This document shows, in pieces, positions 23,101-30,382 of a DNA stretch of 64,000 bases (positions within the stretch are counted from its first letter, which is position 1; each line of letters opens with the position of its first letter). The notes beneath the pieces were generated by a model. The model was not told the DNA's origin, ran no database searches, and saw only the letters and a program-made list of their open reading frames with translations. Origin of the DNA: Aplysia californica (lineage: Eukaryota; Mollusca; Gastropoda; Aplysiida; Aplysiidae); contig NW_004797643.1 in NCBI RefSeq assembly GCF_000002075.1, positions 153,178 through 217,177 of the forward strand, read 5' to 3'. The translations under genes and the position numbers were made by a program.

Positions 23101-26100
23101 GCAACTTCAAGAGCACACAGACAGGCTGAATACACAATGTGAAAAGCTCAACATGAAGATCAGTAAAAACAAAACAGACGATAAAAATCAGCAGAACACC
23201 TGGCAACCTAAACATCACCATCGATGAAAATCCGCTGAAACAAGTCAGCGAGTTCAAGCATCTTTTCAGAAGACGGACGTCTCAACTGAAAAATTGAGAC
23301 ACGAGTACAAAAGGCTAACCGCGTCAGCTACCAGCTTGCTCCACTCCTCAAACATCCTAACATCCCCATTGAGACCAAAGCCAAGCTCATTAACTCTATC
23401 TTCATCCCCACCTTGACCTGCTAGTGCCAGATGTGGACCCTGACCAAAAGTCTGGAACGTAAGATAACCCCCTGCGAGATGAGATGTCTAAGGAGAGTCG
23501 TCAACAAAACCAGATGGGACATGGTCAGAAACAACAAGAGAAATGGTGGGAACAACACCTGCCCTCTACTACATTCGATGGCAAACAATCAGGTGGTTTG
23601 GACATCTCGCACGTAGTCACCTAACCAGCTTGCCAGTAAAGCCTACTACAGGAAAGTATCAGGGTACAAGGCAAGAGGAAGACCTAGAAAGACCTGGATC
23701 CTGGGTGTGAAGGATACCCTGAGAACATACAATATCCCACCCGGCCAGGCCATCAAATTTGCTAGAGACAGGAAGCTCTTTCTCCCCTCGACGCCCAAGA
23801 GGTACAAGAGGACGGATAATGTAAAGTAAAGTAAAGTAACAGTTTTAAAAAGACGTCCTTCCAAAATTTGAATTCTACCTTGTTCAAAAACTGACCTTGG
23901 TGTCACTCTTATTTTTTCACACTGGTAGGGTGACACATCAGGCTTTCCATATACAGTAAATTAAAAAATTTGGTGCCAAAATTGAAAAAGAGCATTTTGT
24001 CAGCTTATGGCAGTATGGTGATATTGATATGGGTACTTTGTCAATGATGATGATTATACAGGTATTTTGTCTATGGTGTTGGTGATATGGGTACTTTGTT
24101 CCTTTATAATAAATGATGATTTTTTTTCTTTCAGCAATACAAGGAACTGTTTGACAACTCAGGCTCCAACCCCGGAGACAAGACACTGGAGGATAAGTTC
24201 TTTGAGTATGAGGTGAGGGAAATTAACCCTAACTCTGGCAAGTGGTTTCAACAGGAATGGCAGGGCCAGTCAACCAAAACGTGCACATGCTTTACAAATC
24301 AAATTTATGGACTTGCATCAAATAAAAACCCTACAAAAGTATATATTTTCTGAAAGATAATTGAATGAACTTTTATATTTTGCCCTTGAACATATGATTT
24401 TATTTTATTTTCAAGGGGTTATGTAACTTTGAAATCCAAGATGGCTGACATAAAAAATTTACATGCTCATTAGCATATTCACCAATCTAATGTATTTCTT
24501 GTTATAAAAAATGTGAGATAGCAGAAATATGGGTTTTTCAATTACCTTTCAGAAAATGTATAGTTTTATAGGTTTGAGAAGAACAGGTAATGAGTTATGA
24601 CTGTTTCAATTTGTCATGTGGTCTGTTTCGAGCGCAGCTGATACTCGCTAATTTTATACCAAACTCAACATAAAAACACTCTAAGTACAACCATGTGGTT
24701 TTCAGCAATCTGCTGGTAGTCTGTAATAATTAGTATAGCAAAAGGAACCTACTTTACTCTATAGCTCTCCTTTTTCTGCCCCTATTAGACTCCCAAAGTA
24801 GTAGAATCTAGAGTTCCATTTGAAAGAGAAGTTGGGGCAGGATGAGAACTGGTAATGTATCCCCATTGTCTGTCAGATCTAATCCCAATCTTGAATGAAC
24901 ACCAATAAATCCACCACTAACAGTGTCTGAATTACTTTCCCTAGTCAATTCACTTTCAAATGTATCCAAAAAAGATCGATTTTTGGCCATTTTAGACCCA
25001 CACAAGTGATAGATCTACACTGGCATTAGTGGCTTGTGACCTGATCAACAAGCTTTCAAAACATCCCTCTGTTTTGAAAGCAAAATACTCTTCTCCTAAG
25101 CCAGAATGGTAGAAATATTCTGATTGGTTGGAGGTTAGCCTTTTAGCCAATCAGAAATCACTTTAGGAAGCCCCAAATATTTAGTTGGAAGGCAGAAGCA
25201 GCAGTTTACTATATGGTCCTATGAGATCGGCCCTGCCAGTTTCATGGCAGGAAATGGGCCGATCTAATCGGCCCTTGCCAGAGTTAGGGTTAATGCAGGT
25301 TTTTTTTTATGTTGGGGGAAATTGCTCATTGGGTTTTGTCTGCATTTTGTGTCAATTGTCAGTGTACTTTTCTTTACACGTGGGTGGTTGGCGAGTGCTC
25401 TGATGTTTGCTCCTTCTTTCCTATCAAACGTCTTGTAGTTTAACTCACTTCAGACGGGTCACACAACAGTTGCGTGACCCCCGCCGCGACGCTCGCGACG
25501 GGTCTCACAAGCCCTGCGTGACCAACTTTGGAATTTTTTTTTCGCTCTACAAATCACGCACGGATCGCGAGACCCGCCTCGTACCCTTGTTTGGCCAAGC
25601 CTGAGCTACGTAGACTTCGTTTCGTATCTCTGGGGCCGGTAGTTTTTAAGTTATTGAAGGTGAAGGACAGTGACCCCAACTGGGGTTGAACAGACCGGAA
25701 CTCGGGCTTTATTTTTTTCTATACAGCTCATAGTAATCTGACAGTCGCGTCATAGTAACGGTCGAAGAAGTCGCATGAACAAGAATCACATAATTTCGCC
25801 GTTTTCTATACTTCTGTGCGTTTTACTAGTTCTAGTGTCTCAGAATATGATGTGTCTAATAATTAGGATCCTGGATATGTACCCGAACACTGCCCGAGTC
25901 GTAGTTCTAGGGCTAGATCTAGCACTAGTACCGGTGTTGTTTTTCGCGCAAGGAAATCACAACGTCGTGCCGTACATCTGTCTCATGTAATTCAGTGTAT
26001 GGGTCTGAATCAATGCACAGACCAGCTTTTATATTTTCACCAAACACTCGCACATGTATACAAATCAAACCAGAACACTTTGAACTTTTATTTTTGTTGT

Positions 26101-27434
26101 TGCAGTGAATTTCATTCTACTTGTCACGTCTCTGGAAATTTTTCGGAAAATCAAATTCATGCCAATTTTAAAAAAATCATACAAATTAAAGTATTAGACT
26201 TACACAACTTTAGTTTTTTGTATTAGATTAAGCTTGAATGTTACTTTACTGTGTCAAAAAATGATTACAATAGGGTAATTCTGAGAGTTGTGGTGATTTA
26301 TTGAAATACCCCCAAAAACGCCAGTCTTCAACGCTTGTGACTGGTGAAAGGGCCCAGTCGCAAGTGAGTTAACTATACACGCATGTGGTTTAACTATGCA
26401 CACCCACCTCATGTAGCGATCCAACTTGCACTGACTGGTCGCAACTCTCTGCTCTGCGCCTCGACCGCTACTCACGCAGTCTTGAAAAGTCCGTGGCTTA
26501 CGCCTCGGCCTGTCCTTGTTTTCTTCAATGTCAAATAGGTAGCCTACCGTACTCGACTACTTTCCCGAGAATCACACAGCTAACCACACGTCTGTCGTCT
26601 TATTCTCTTTCTATGTTACTTTCTAGCAACACTTCTAATCTCTGGCACTTATATGACTATTTGTGTTGCAAGTGCAGTAAAACTCTTACTAAAACTAAAC
26701 TATACTCTCCTTACTCGAACTAGTCTGGTGGGTATGGTGAGTGTGTCCCGGTGTTAACAGCTGAAGGTTGGAGGGTGACACTAGTGGGTCCTAATTTTTT
26801 TTTTTCCCTTTGTTGTTTCTATCTGTCTTGCTTTTTCCTTGCACTGTATAGCCATTATTGTGTCGAGGTCCTTCCTTTACTCAAACTACTCTTGTGGGTG
26901 GTTGGAAGGCGCTATTGGTCTGTTCTTCTTTACTGTCCCTCTGTGGTTTCTGCCTGTCTTTGTTTTACTTTATCCCAGCACCAAGTTGCTAGTGAGCATT
27001 ATTGTGTTGATGTGCTTCTCTTTACTGAAACTAGTCTGTGGGTGGTTGGTAGGTGGTCTAGTGTGGTATGTTCCTTCTTTCCCATCAAACACGTCGTCTT
27101 TCCTCCTTTTTTTGTGTTTGTTACTTTCTTGTAACATCTCTAATCTTCTGCTCTTATATGACCTGATTGTGTTTCAAGTGCCGTAAAACTCTTACTGAAA
27201 CCAAACAAACTTAGTCTGTTGGATACGGTGAGTCTGTCCTGACAATAACAGTGGCGCGTTCTCCTCCGACAGGTCAAACTGATGAAGAAAGCCTTCATGC
27301 AGCAGTTCCAGTTTGGAGTTTTCTACGCTTACATCCGCCTCAAGGAGCAGGAGATCAGAAACATCATCTGGATCGCCGAGTGTGTGGCTCAGAGACACAG
27401 AGCCAAGATTGACAGCTACATACCCATATTCTAA
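4990..27434 (+). CDS. ATP6V0D1: V-type proton ATPase V0 subunit d (exons 2-8, 5' partial)
   Basis: Subunit d caps the c-ring of the membrane V0 sector and couples it to the central stalk of the proton pump that acidifies lysosomes, endosomes and secretory vesicles. Seven exons join in phase: 4990-5161, 5906-6084, 10455-10534, 13767-13844, 14552-14728, 24135-24212, 27273-27434. All introns are GT-AG. The 926 coding bases give 308 residues plus stop, corresponding to residues 44-351 of the 351-residue animal protein. Recognisable blocks include [64 protein letters not shown] and the C-terminus [10 protein letters not shown]. No residue is missing and no frame is broken, so the gene looks functional. 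The first ~43 residues (ending ..QCETLE) were not found in 1-4989; that exon is probably upstream. Introns are swollen by transposons, the largest being 14729-24134. Confidence 0.97.
5162..5905. other. ATP6V0D1 intron 2 with duplicated acceptor region
   Basis: This 744-bp intron is free of obvious transposons. Near its 3' end the segment CTCCTCTCTTTATAACCTCAC occurs at about 5823 and again just before exon 3; the preceding GTGA..GAAGTAATTT segment is also doubled (about 5737 and 5865). Confidence 0.7.
5906..6084 (+). CDS. ATP6V0D1: ATP6V0D1 exon 3
   Basis: The exon encodes [20 protein letters not shown] through LVDTPL. The acceptor is CCTCACAG|ATACAG; the donor is CTCG|GTAAAC, leaving the first base of an Ala codon. 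The 3' splice region is partly duplicated just upstream (see findings). Confidence 0.96.
6169..6369. repeat. ~36-bp minisatellite
   Basis: Five to six imperfect units beginning CAAAGTGACGCTCT and ending GTAGAC or GTTTGAC are arrayed head to tail just after exon 3. The poly-G run at 6114-6134 lies immediately before it. Confidence 0.75.
8690..9210. repeat. 176-bp satellite, three copies
   Basis: GCCAAGTTTC recurs at 8769, 8945 and 9121, exactly 176 bp apart, and TACCTGTTAATGTCTTCA/TACCTATAAACGTCTTCA at 8853 and 9029. The first copy is the most diverged. The array lies within the hAT-like element. Confidence 0.8.
9499..9669 (+). pseudogene. hAT transposase BED-type zinc-finger remnant
   Basis: A 56-residue open stretch contains [20 protein letters not shown], then [13 protein letters not shown]: a C-x2-C ... 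H-x5-H finger of the type at the N-terminus of hAT transposases. A stop (TGA) lies three codons upstream of the ATG and a TAG follows the finger; no catalytic domain is seen. It is a decayed gene, and it supports hAT for the surrounding element. Confidence 0.7.
10455..10534 (+). CDS. ATP6V0D1: ATP6V0D1 exon 4
   Basis: This short exon encodes [20 protein letters not shown] and then IRNTLYK. The acceptor is TTTCACAG|CTCCG and the donor AAA|GTGAGT. It completes the Ala codon opened by exon 3 and ends in phase 0. Confidence 0.96.
10645..12216. mobile_element. hAT-like element with CAGAGATGCCAACCA ends
   Basis: Perfect 15-bp inverted ends CAGAGATGCCAACCA / TGGTTGGCATCTCTG bracket 1572 bp in ATP6V0D1 intron 4, with TCAATA next to both ends. 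The subterminal regions (ACGATTTT.. and AATACACATTTTC..) are AT-rich. The inner part from about 10825 to a CTGGACACCCTG at 12008-12019 is the same core as the 6626 and 18657 elements, so this copy looks like a composite. Confidence 0.72.
12108..12134. repeat. (GGTC)n microsatellite
   Basis: Five to six GGTC/GGTT units in a row inside the right end of the hAT-like element. Confidence 0.8.
12327..13368. mobile_element. TIR DNA transposon (TAGACCTGCATGT family), uninterrupted copy
   Basis: Ends TAGACCTGCATGT and ACATGCAGGTCTA are perfect inverted repeats with a 7-bp duplication TTAAGAA (12320-12326 and 13369-13375). Its 1042 bp align with the outer parts of 912-3526, which defines the empty site there. 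It is non-autonomous, with a long poly-G run near 13301-13321 and AGATCT-rich runs at 12712-12740. Confidence 0.87.
13376..13766. other. ATP6V0D1 intron 4, 3' part
   Basis: I see no gene or complete transposon in this A/T-rich stretch; a CTGGTCTTCTTCTCTTCACT segment near 13574 matches one at about 20262 within the RTE LINE. Confidence 0.5.
13767..13844 (+). CDS. ATP6V0D1: ATP6V0D1 exon 5
   Basis: The exon encodes [20 protein letters not shown] and then MCEALA. It is phase 0 at both ends, with acceptor TTGCAG|TCG and donor GCA|GTAAGT. It corresponds to the YLESFYKFC segment of vertebrate subunit d. Confidence 0.95.
13860..14545 (+). repeat. Array of degenerate GGTGGTTGG-type repeats filling intron 5
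   Basis: Intron 5 is made of imperfect units of about 130-200 bp containing GGTGGTTGGTGGGTGCTCTG, TTCCTTCTTTCC, a CTTATATGACC segment and the end AAACTTTTACTAAAGCTAAAC. The last unit (14325-14538) matches copies at 27042-27214 and 47482-47667. The class is unknown; no tRNA-like head is visible. Confidence 0.6.
14552..14728 (+). CDS. ATP6V0D1: ATP6V0D1 exon 6
   Basis: The exon encodes [20 protein letters not shown] through RAVAEYYP, the most conserved block of the family. The acceptor is TGTTTCAG|TTTGAT and the donor CCG|GTCAGT. It is phase 0 at both ends. Confidence 0.97.
15305..15480. repeat. Tigger/pogo-type terminal fragment
   Basis: TA then CAGTCGAACCTGCC, followed by three ACGGAAACCTGT units, matches the TIR style of the 56985-57779 element. 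Only one end is seen, so it is a fragment inside the larger transposon. Confidence 0.4.
15576..16013 (+). pseudogene. Transposase N-terminal region, low complexity
   Basis: An open frame of 145 residues rich in Ser, Thr, Glu and Asn with a near-repeat [17 protein letters not shown] / [17 protein letters not shown]. No known domain is visible. It precedes the DDE core in a different frame; about 200 bases of broken frame lie between, so either a frameshift or a short intron separates them. It may be the disordered N-terminus of the same transposase. Confidence 0.5.
16211..18077 (+). pseudogene. DDE transposase, RAG1-like domain order, decayed
   Basis: 16211-17392 is one frame interrupted by TGA at 16961-16963, which stands where the expected Trp of a YPCLWCH motif would be (TGG to TGA). 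The rest, 17331-18077, is in another frame, so a frameshift lies near 17330-17390. Candidate catalytic acids are the Asp of [10 protein letters not shown] (codon 16688), an Asp of LFGDYDF (codon 16898) and a Glu of FHGEQGEEL (codon 17898); spacing is about 70 and 333 residues. A PCL.CH motif and PPYLHILLG follow the second Asp, echoing the RAG1/Transib order D - CxxC - Hx - E. The same motifs occur in unannotated proteins of other invertebrates as far as I recall. Superfamily not assigned. Confidence 0.6.
18657..19586. mobile_element. hAT-like element, third core copy, cut by LINE
   Basis: It starts CAGGGTGACGGCAAGG and its interior (18780-19510) is homologous to 10855-11870 and in part to 6900-7510. 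The right end is not clear: either CACCCTG at 19698, or it was displaced by the RTE insertion that begins about 19600. No coding sequence is visible. Confidence 0.5.
20341..21516 (-). mobile_element. CR1-like LINE, 5'-truncated, inserted in the RTE element
   Basis: The minus strand from 21516 to 20590 is one open frame of 308 residues: the C-terminal part of a reverse transcriptase with [41 protein letters not shown] and [11 protein letters not shown]. It ends with a short 3' region containing GCGCTATATAAATGCAATCC and an ATT-type simple repeat (20345-20365), as expected of CR1/L2-type LINEs. It is truncated just before the YADD box. The open frame is intact, so insertion was recent relative to the RTE host. 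Confidence 0.85.
20462..20560. repeat. CA-rich simple sequence in the CR1 3' region
   Basis: A degenerate (CACA/TACA)n stretch between the stop codon and the ATT tail of the CR1 copy. Confidence 0.6.
24135..24212 (+). CDS. ATP6V0D1: ATP6V0D1 exon 7
   Basis: The exon encodes [20 protein letters not shown] and then KFFEYE. The acceptor is TTCTTTCAG|CAA and the donor GAG|GTGAGG. A TTAA-flanked transposon begins only 10 bases after the exon. Confidence 0.96.
24227..25289. mobile_element. piggyBac-like MITE, TTAA flanked
   Basis: Perfect 16-bp inverted ends CCCTAACTCTGGCAAG / CTTGCCAGAGTTAGGG are each flanked by TTAA (24223-24226 and 25290-25293), the target site of piggyBac elements, whose ends also begin CCC. 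The 1063-bp interior has no transposase. A second palindrome GATCGGCCC..GGGCCGATC lies at about 25215-25265. Confidence 0.82.
25444..26368. mobile_element. Second TTAA-flanked TIR element
   Basis: TTAA then CTCACTTCAGACGGG at the left is mirrored by CCCAGTCGCAAGTGAG then TTAA at the right. The TIR is about 15 bp and imperfect after CTCACTT. A piggyBac or Kolobok-type element is likely from the TTAA target; no transposase is visible. It splits a GGTGGTTGG-type repeat (25381-25437 and about 26585-26706). Confidence 0.65.
26585..27214 (+). repeat. GGTGGTTGG-type repeat units before exon 8
   Basis: Three to four head-to-tail degenerate units of about 130-200 bp (around 26585-26706, 26760-26893, 26895-27030, 27042-27214), each with GTGGTTGG..., CTTCTTT and an end like CTCTTACTGAAACCAAAC. 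They match intron 5 and 47482-47667. Confidence 0.6.
27273..27434 (+). CDS. ATP6V0D1: ATP6V0D1 exon 8 with stop
   Basis: The last coding exon encodes [20 protein letters not shown] through [10 protein letters not shown] and ends in TAA at 27432-27434. The acceptor is CTCCGACAG|GTC. The C-terminus IPIF is the invariant end of animal subunit d. Confidence 0.97.
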   Translation, partial: VKLMKKAFMQQFQFGVFYAYIRLKEQEIRNIIWIAECVAQRHRAKIDSYIPIF

Positions 27435-29670
27435 GGCATCTGTATTTTCTGTCTCTGTGAATGTCTCCTTTGTTCCCCTGTGACGTGTACTGAGAGTCTA
27501 ATGGAAGTGACGCAAATTCTCTTTTGGTAGTGTTTCTTTTTTTCTTTTTTCTTTTTTTGGTTGTGCTGCGCACAGCATTTCTGGTTCTTCGTTACAGTAT
27601 TTCTATTTCTCCTTTTTTTTTGTAATGAGTCCAGAGCAAAAGAGTTAATCCAAATACTTAGACTTGTGAAACTGGTAGATATCTTAGCAAGAATGGAAAT
27701 CCTGGAGACTTGTATTTTAGGATCAATTTGACAATATAGTTACAAATATTGACATGGTAGGTGCAGAAACTTGAAACCATTTTTCTATTTTCTTATGACA
27801 AAATTCAATATATTTGTTATTCTCAGTTTCTATTGGGGGAAATTTTTGTTCAGTTCATCGTGAGTAAATTTAACATGTCACATCTTTGGTGGAGCCTTTC
27901 ATTTGGCATGAGTAGCACGCAGTCTCCCAGATCATAATGTCAATTCTCCTCTGCCCACCCAAAGTCTGAGGTGTACTGGAAGCTTGTTTGTCCCTGACAA
28001 AGGATGGGTATACACCTAGCACAACTGTAAAGTGATGATCTGTGATAGTTTGTGGCATTTGTAAAATGATTTATGCACACTTTGTGTAGCTGTACGTCTT
28101 TGCCCCTGTGATCTGTATGTCCTTGACCTGGTTGCGTCTGACTCAGCAAGCCTAGGCCCGGTAGTAAAACATTTGAGATCTTTTGTCTTCATGAGATGGG
28201 AACTGACATGATTGTGGTTTCTTATAAAAAGTCATGAAAAGAGAGTTGAGGTTTGAGATATAATATAAAGTCAGAGAAGTTCAGAGTTTGCAGATAGCAG
28301 TATCCAGCCTCAGGCAAAGTGTGTAGGCTCAGGATTTGAGTCACGGTTTGGAATAAATATAGATATGGAGGGGCTCTTTCTGATGTGATATGTGTGAAAA
28401 TCAGAGGCAAAAACATTTCTTCTGGGTTAGGTAGAAGTGCTTGAGAAACATCTTGTCTTCTGTTGTTAAAGGTATTGCAGTGCAAACCTGCAGACAGCAC
28501 AGTTCTTGTTTGTTTTTTTGTTTTTTTCTTGGTGTGCATATGTGATTTTTCTTCCTTCTCATGTTGTGAATATTCACGATGATGACCAAATATTGATGTA
28601 CATTGTTATGCTTTAAGTTGTAGGCAGTGTGTATACTTGAATGTCATATTCAGCCAGAGCACGTCCTGTTTGTGAGTCATACTTATGATTATTTATCGCC
28701 TCGCTGACCTTTGGCCTCATGTGTGTTCACTAGAGTGGTTTCATTTGATGTGTGAGATATAAAGTGACAGACTAGTGGTTTATCTGTGGGGGAAAGTGAG
28801 TGGTAAGCCGTTGAATGTTGTGAATTGTGAAAGTTTTCAGTTTTGTCCTAGTCATTTGGGAGGAGGAAGAGATTGCTATATTGAATGAAAGCCCTTTCCT
28901 GCTGCAGTGCAGTCTATGTGAGTGAGTGTGCGCATGTGAGAAGATGTGCTTATGTGTGGGAGTGATTGTTGTTGCTATGAGAGAAGGATTTCTCATTGTG
29001 AAGATAAGATGACTTGAAGTAACTATAGAGGAGGTAACACTCTTTAATGTCTCACACAACCCCCACTTCCTGATGTATGGTAGTTTTTTCTATTTCTTCC
29101 CTGTACAATAACCTTCACCTCGTGGTTGTCCATACAAAAATGTGCCCATCTTTTTTTTTTTTCTTTTTGTATGGGGAATATTCCAATACGCATTCCATAC
29201 ATTTGGGCTTGTAATCTATAAATTAATTGTGGTATTTTTTTTCTCTCATGGTTTCATATTGCTCATATTTGTTCTCATTCCTCTTGCTGGATTTAGTCTT
29301 TGGTGTTTGTTAAATTTTTACAATTCTGTATATTGATTCATTGTGGGTGACCAAGTAAAAATGTAGGCAGGGTGGATTGTTCCTCTTGATTATTTTCGTT
29401 GTTAAAAAACAAATCAGTGTAGACACAATGGATGCGATGGCGAAGAAATACTTAGACTTTTGGGGGAATTGTTGAAATAAAGAATTTTTTTTTTTGGGGG
29501 GGGGGGGGGACGTTTGCCTCATTTTCTGTATGTGAAGATTGGTTGTACATCCCTTGTAGCTGGAACAAAATGGAGGCTGGTTTTGTGAAATGTGTAGTGA
29601 CGTGCCAGTAGCTCTATGTGTATAGATTGAAGGTCTATGTACAATAATAAACAGATATGCTAACGGCTAC
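27435..29670 (+). other. ATP6V0D1: ATP6V0D1 3' untranslated region
   Basis: About 2.2 kb follows the stop codon with no open gene and no recognisable transposon on either strand. It has T-rich and G-rich homopolymers (for example 29480-29512). The end is inferred from the AATAAA at 29646-29651 followed by a T/GT-rich stretch. An AATAAA at about 29476-29481 may be an alternative signal. RNA data would fix the true end. Confidence 0.65.
29646..29651 (+). promoter_or_regulatory. ATP6V0D1: Polyadenylation signal AATAAA (ATP6V0D1)
   Basis: A canonical hexamer with a GT/T-rich element (TTGTGTCTTATTTGTGTTC) about 35-50 bases downstream, the expected layout for cleavage near 29665-29672. It is the last strong signal before SINE and transposon DNA begins. 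Confidence 0.6.
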
Positions 29671-29814
29671 TCTGTTTCTATCTTGTGTCTTATTTGTGTT
29701 CATGCTTTATGCTGAAAGTAGTTATGTTACCATGTACTGGTATCCCGTTTATTATTTTTAAAAATGTATTATGTATTTTTACGTCCTCGTTGGTCATCGA
29801 CACAATTTTGGATA

Positions 29815-29990
29815 ATTTAGGATGGAGGCTTCTGGCCCTGTCTGTCACGGCCAACCTGGACTGAGAGGGATACAACCTCTGAGCAGAAAGACAGTGATAC
29901 AGTACTCGATAAAAATTTTCTCACCCAGGAATTGGAAGTTGCGTCTCCTATGTGCCATAGCAAAGAAGAGTGTAATGGCTTTACCACAGG
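29815..29990 (-). mobile_element. tRNA-derived SINE copy
   Basis: On the minus strand it carries a degenerate tRNA-like head, then TTTTTATCGAGTA..CTTTCTGCTCAGAG and a tail CAGGTTGGCCGTGACAGAC..CCTCC...CTAAATTATCC. It shares this body with copies at 33405, 40025, 57782, 62125 and 62405. Confidence 0.65.
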
Positions 29991-30382
29991 CACAGGTGGG
30001 GGTGATAGCTGAACAAGGTGAAATACATCTAACGTCTTTCTACAATTTGAAGAAGATATTGTAGTATGGTCAGGTGAAGAAATGTTGCCATTTACAGCTA
30101 GACTAATTTGATACTGTTATATAGCAAAATCATATTTCAACTGTTCTGCCAAGTTTCACAGTTTCATATCGATGCCTCCATGATCAGACCTTGAAAGTGC
30201 CAGAGAGATAATTTTTCAGAAGGAAAAAACTGATTACTTTTAAAACAGCGTTGTCAGACCTCTTCAATTTTGCTTAAACCACTCAAAACAATATAACTAA
30301 ATGAAGGTTAGTTATGTTTTAAAAATAAATATTGGTTTTCTTATGTTCTGACGGTTACGAGGAATGATTACACTACCGTGGT

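Larger units (their letters stand above)
19600..23836 (+). mobile_element. RTE-like LINE, near full length, interrupted
   Basis: A 13-bp duplication TAACAGTTTTAAA flanks it (19587-19599 and 23837-23849) and the 3' end is a (GTAAA)n tail, both typical of RTE LINEs. The endonuclease region reads [10 protein letters not shown]..., [20 protein letters not shown] and [11 protein letters not shown] (19850-20340), continuing at 21517 with [18 protein letters not shown]-like sequence. The reverse transcriptase spans about 22480-23220, with an FADD box (FADDQSLA), and the C-terminus is near 23430-23820. Several stops and frame changes break it, and a CR1 LINE sits inside the endonuclease region. It looks dead but fairly young. 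Confidence 0.8.

Noticed and set aside
25775-25990. Hydrophobic 71-residue open frame
   Set aside because: It sits inside the second TTAA-flanked element, has no family resemblance and is short enough to be chance.
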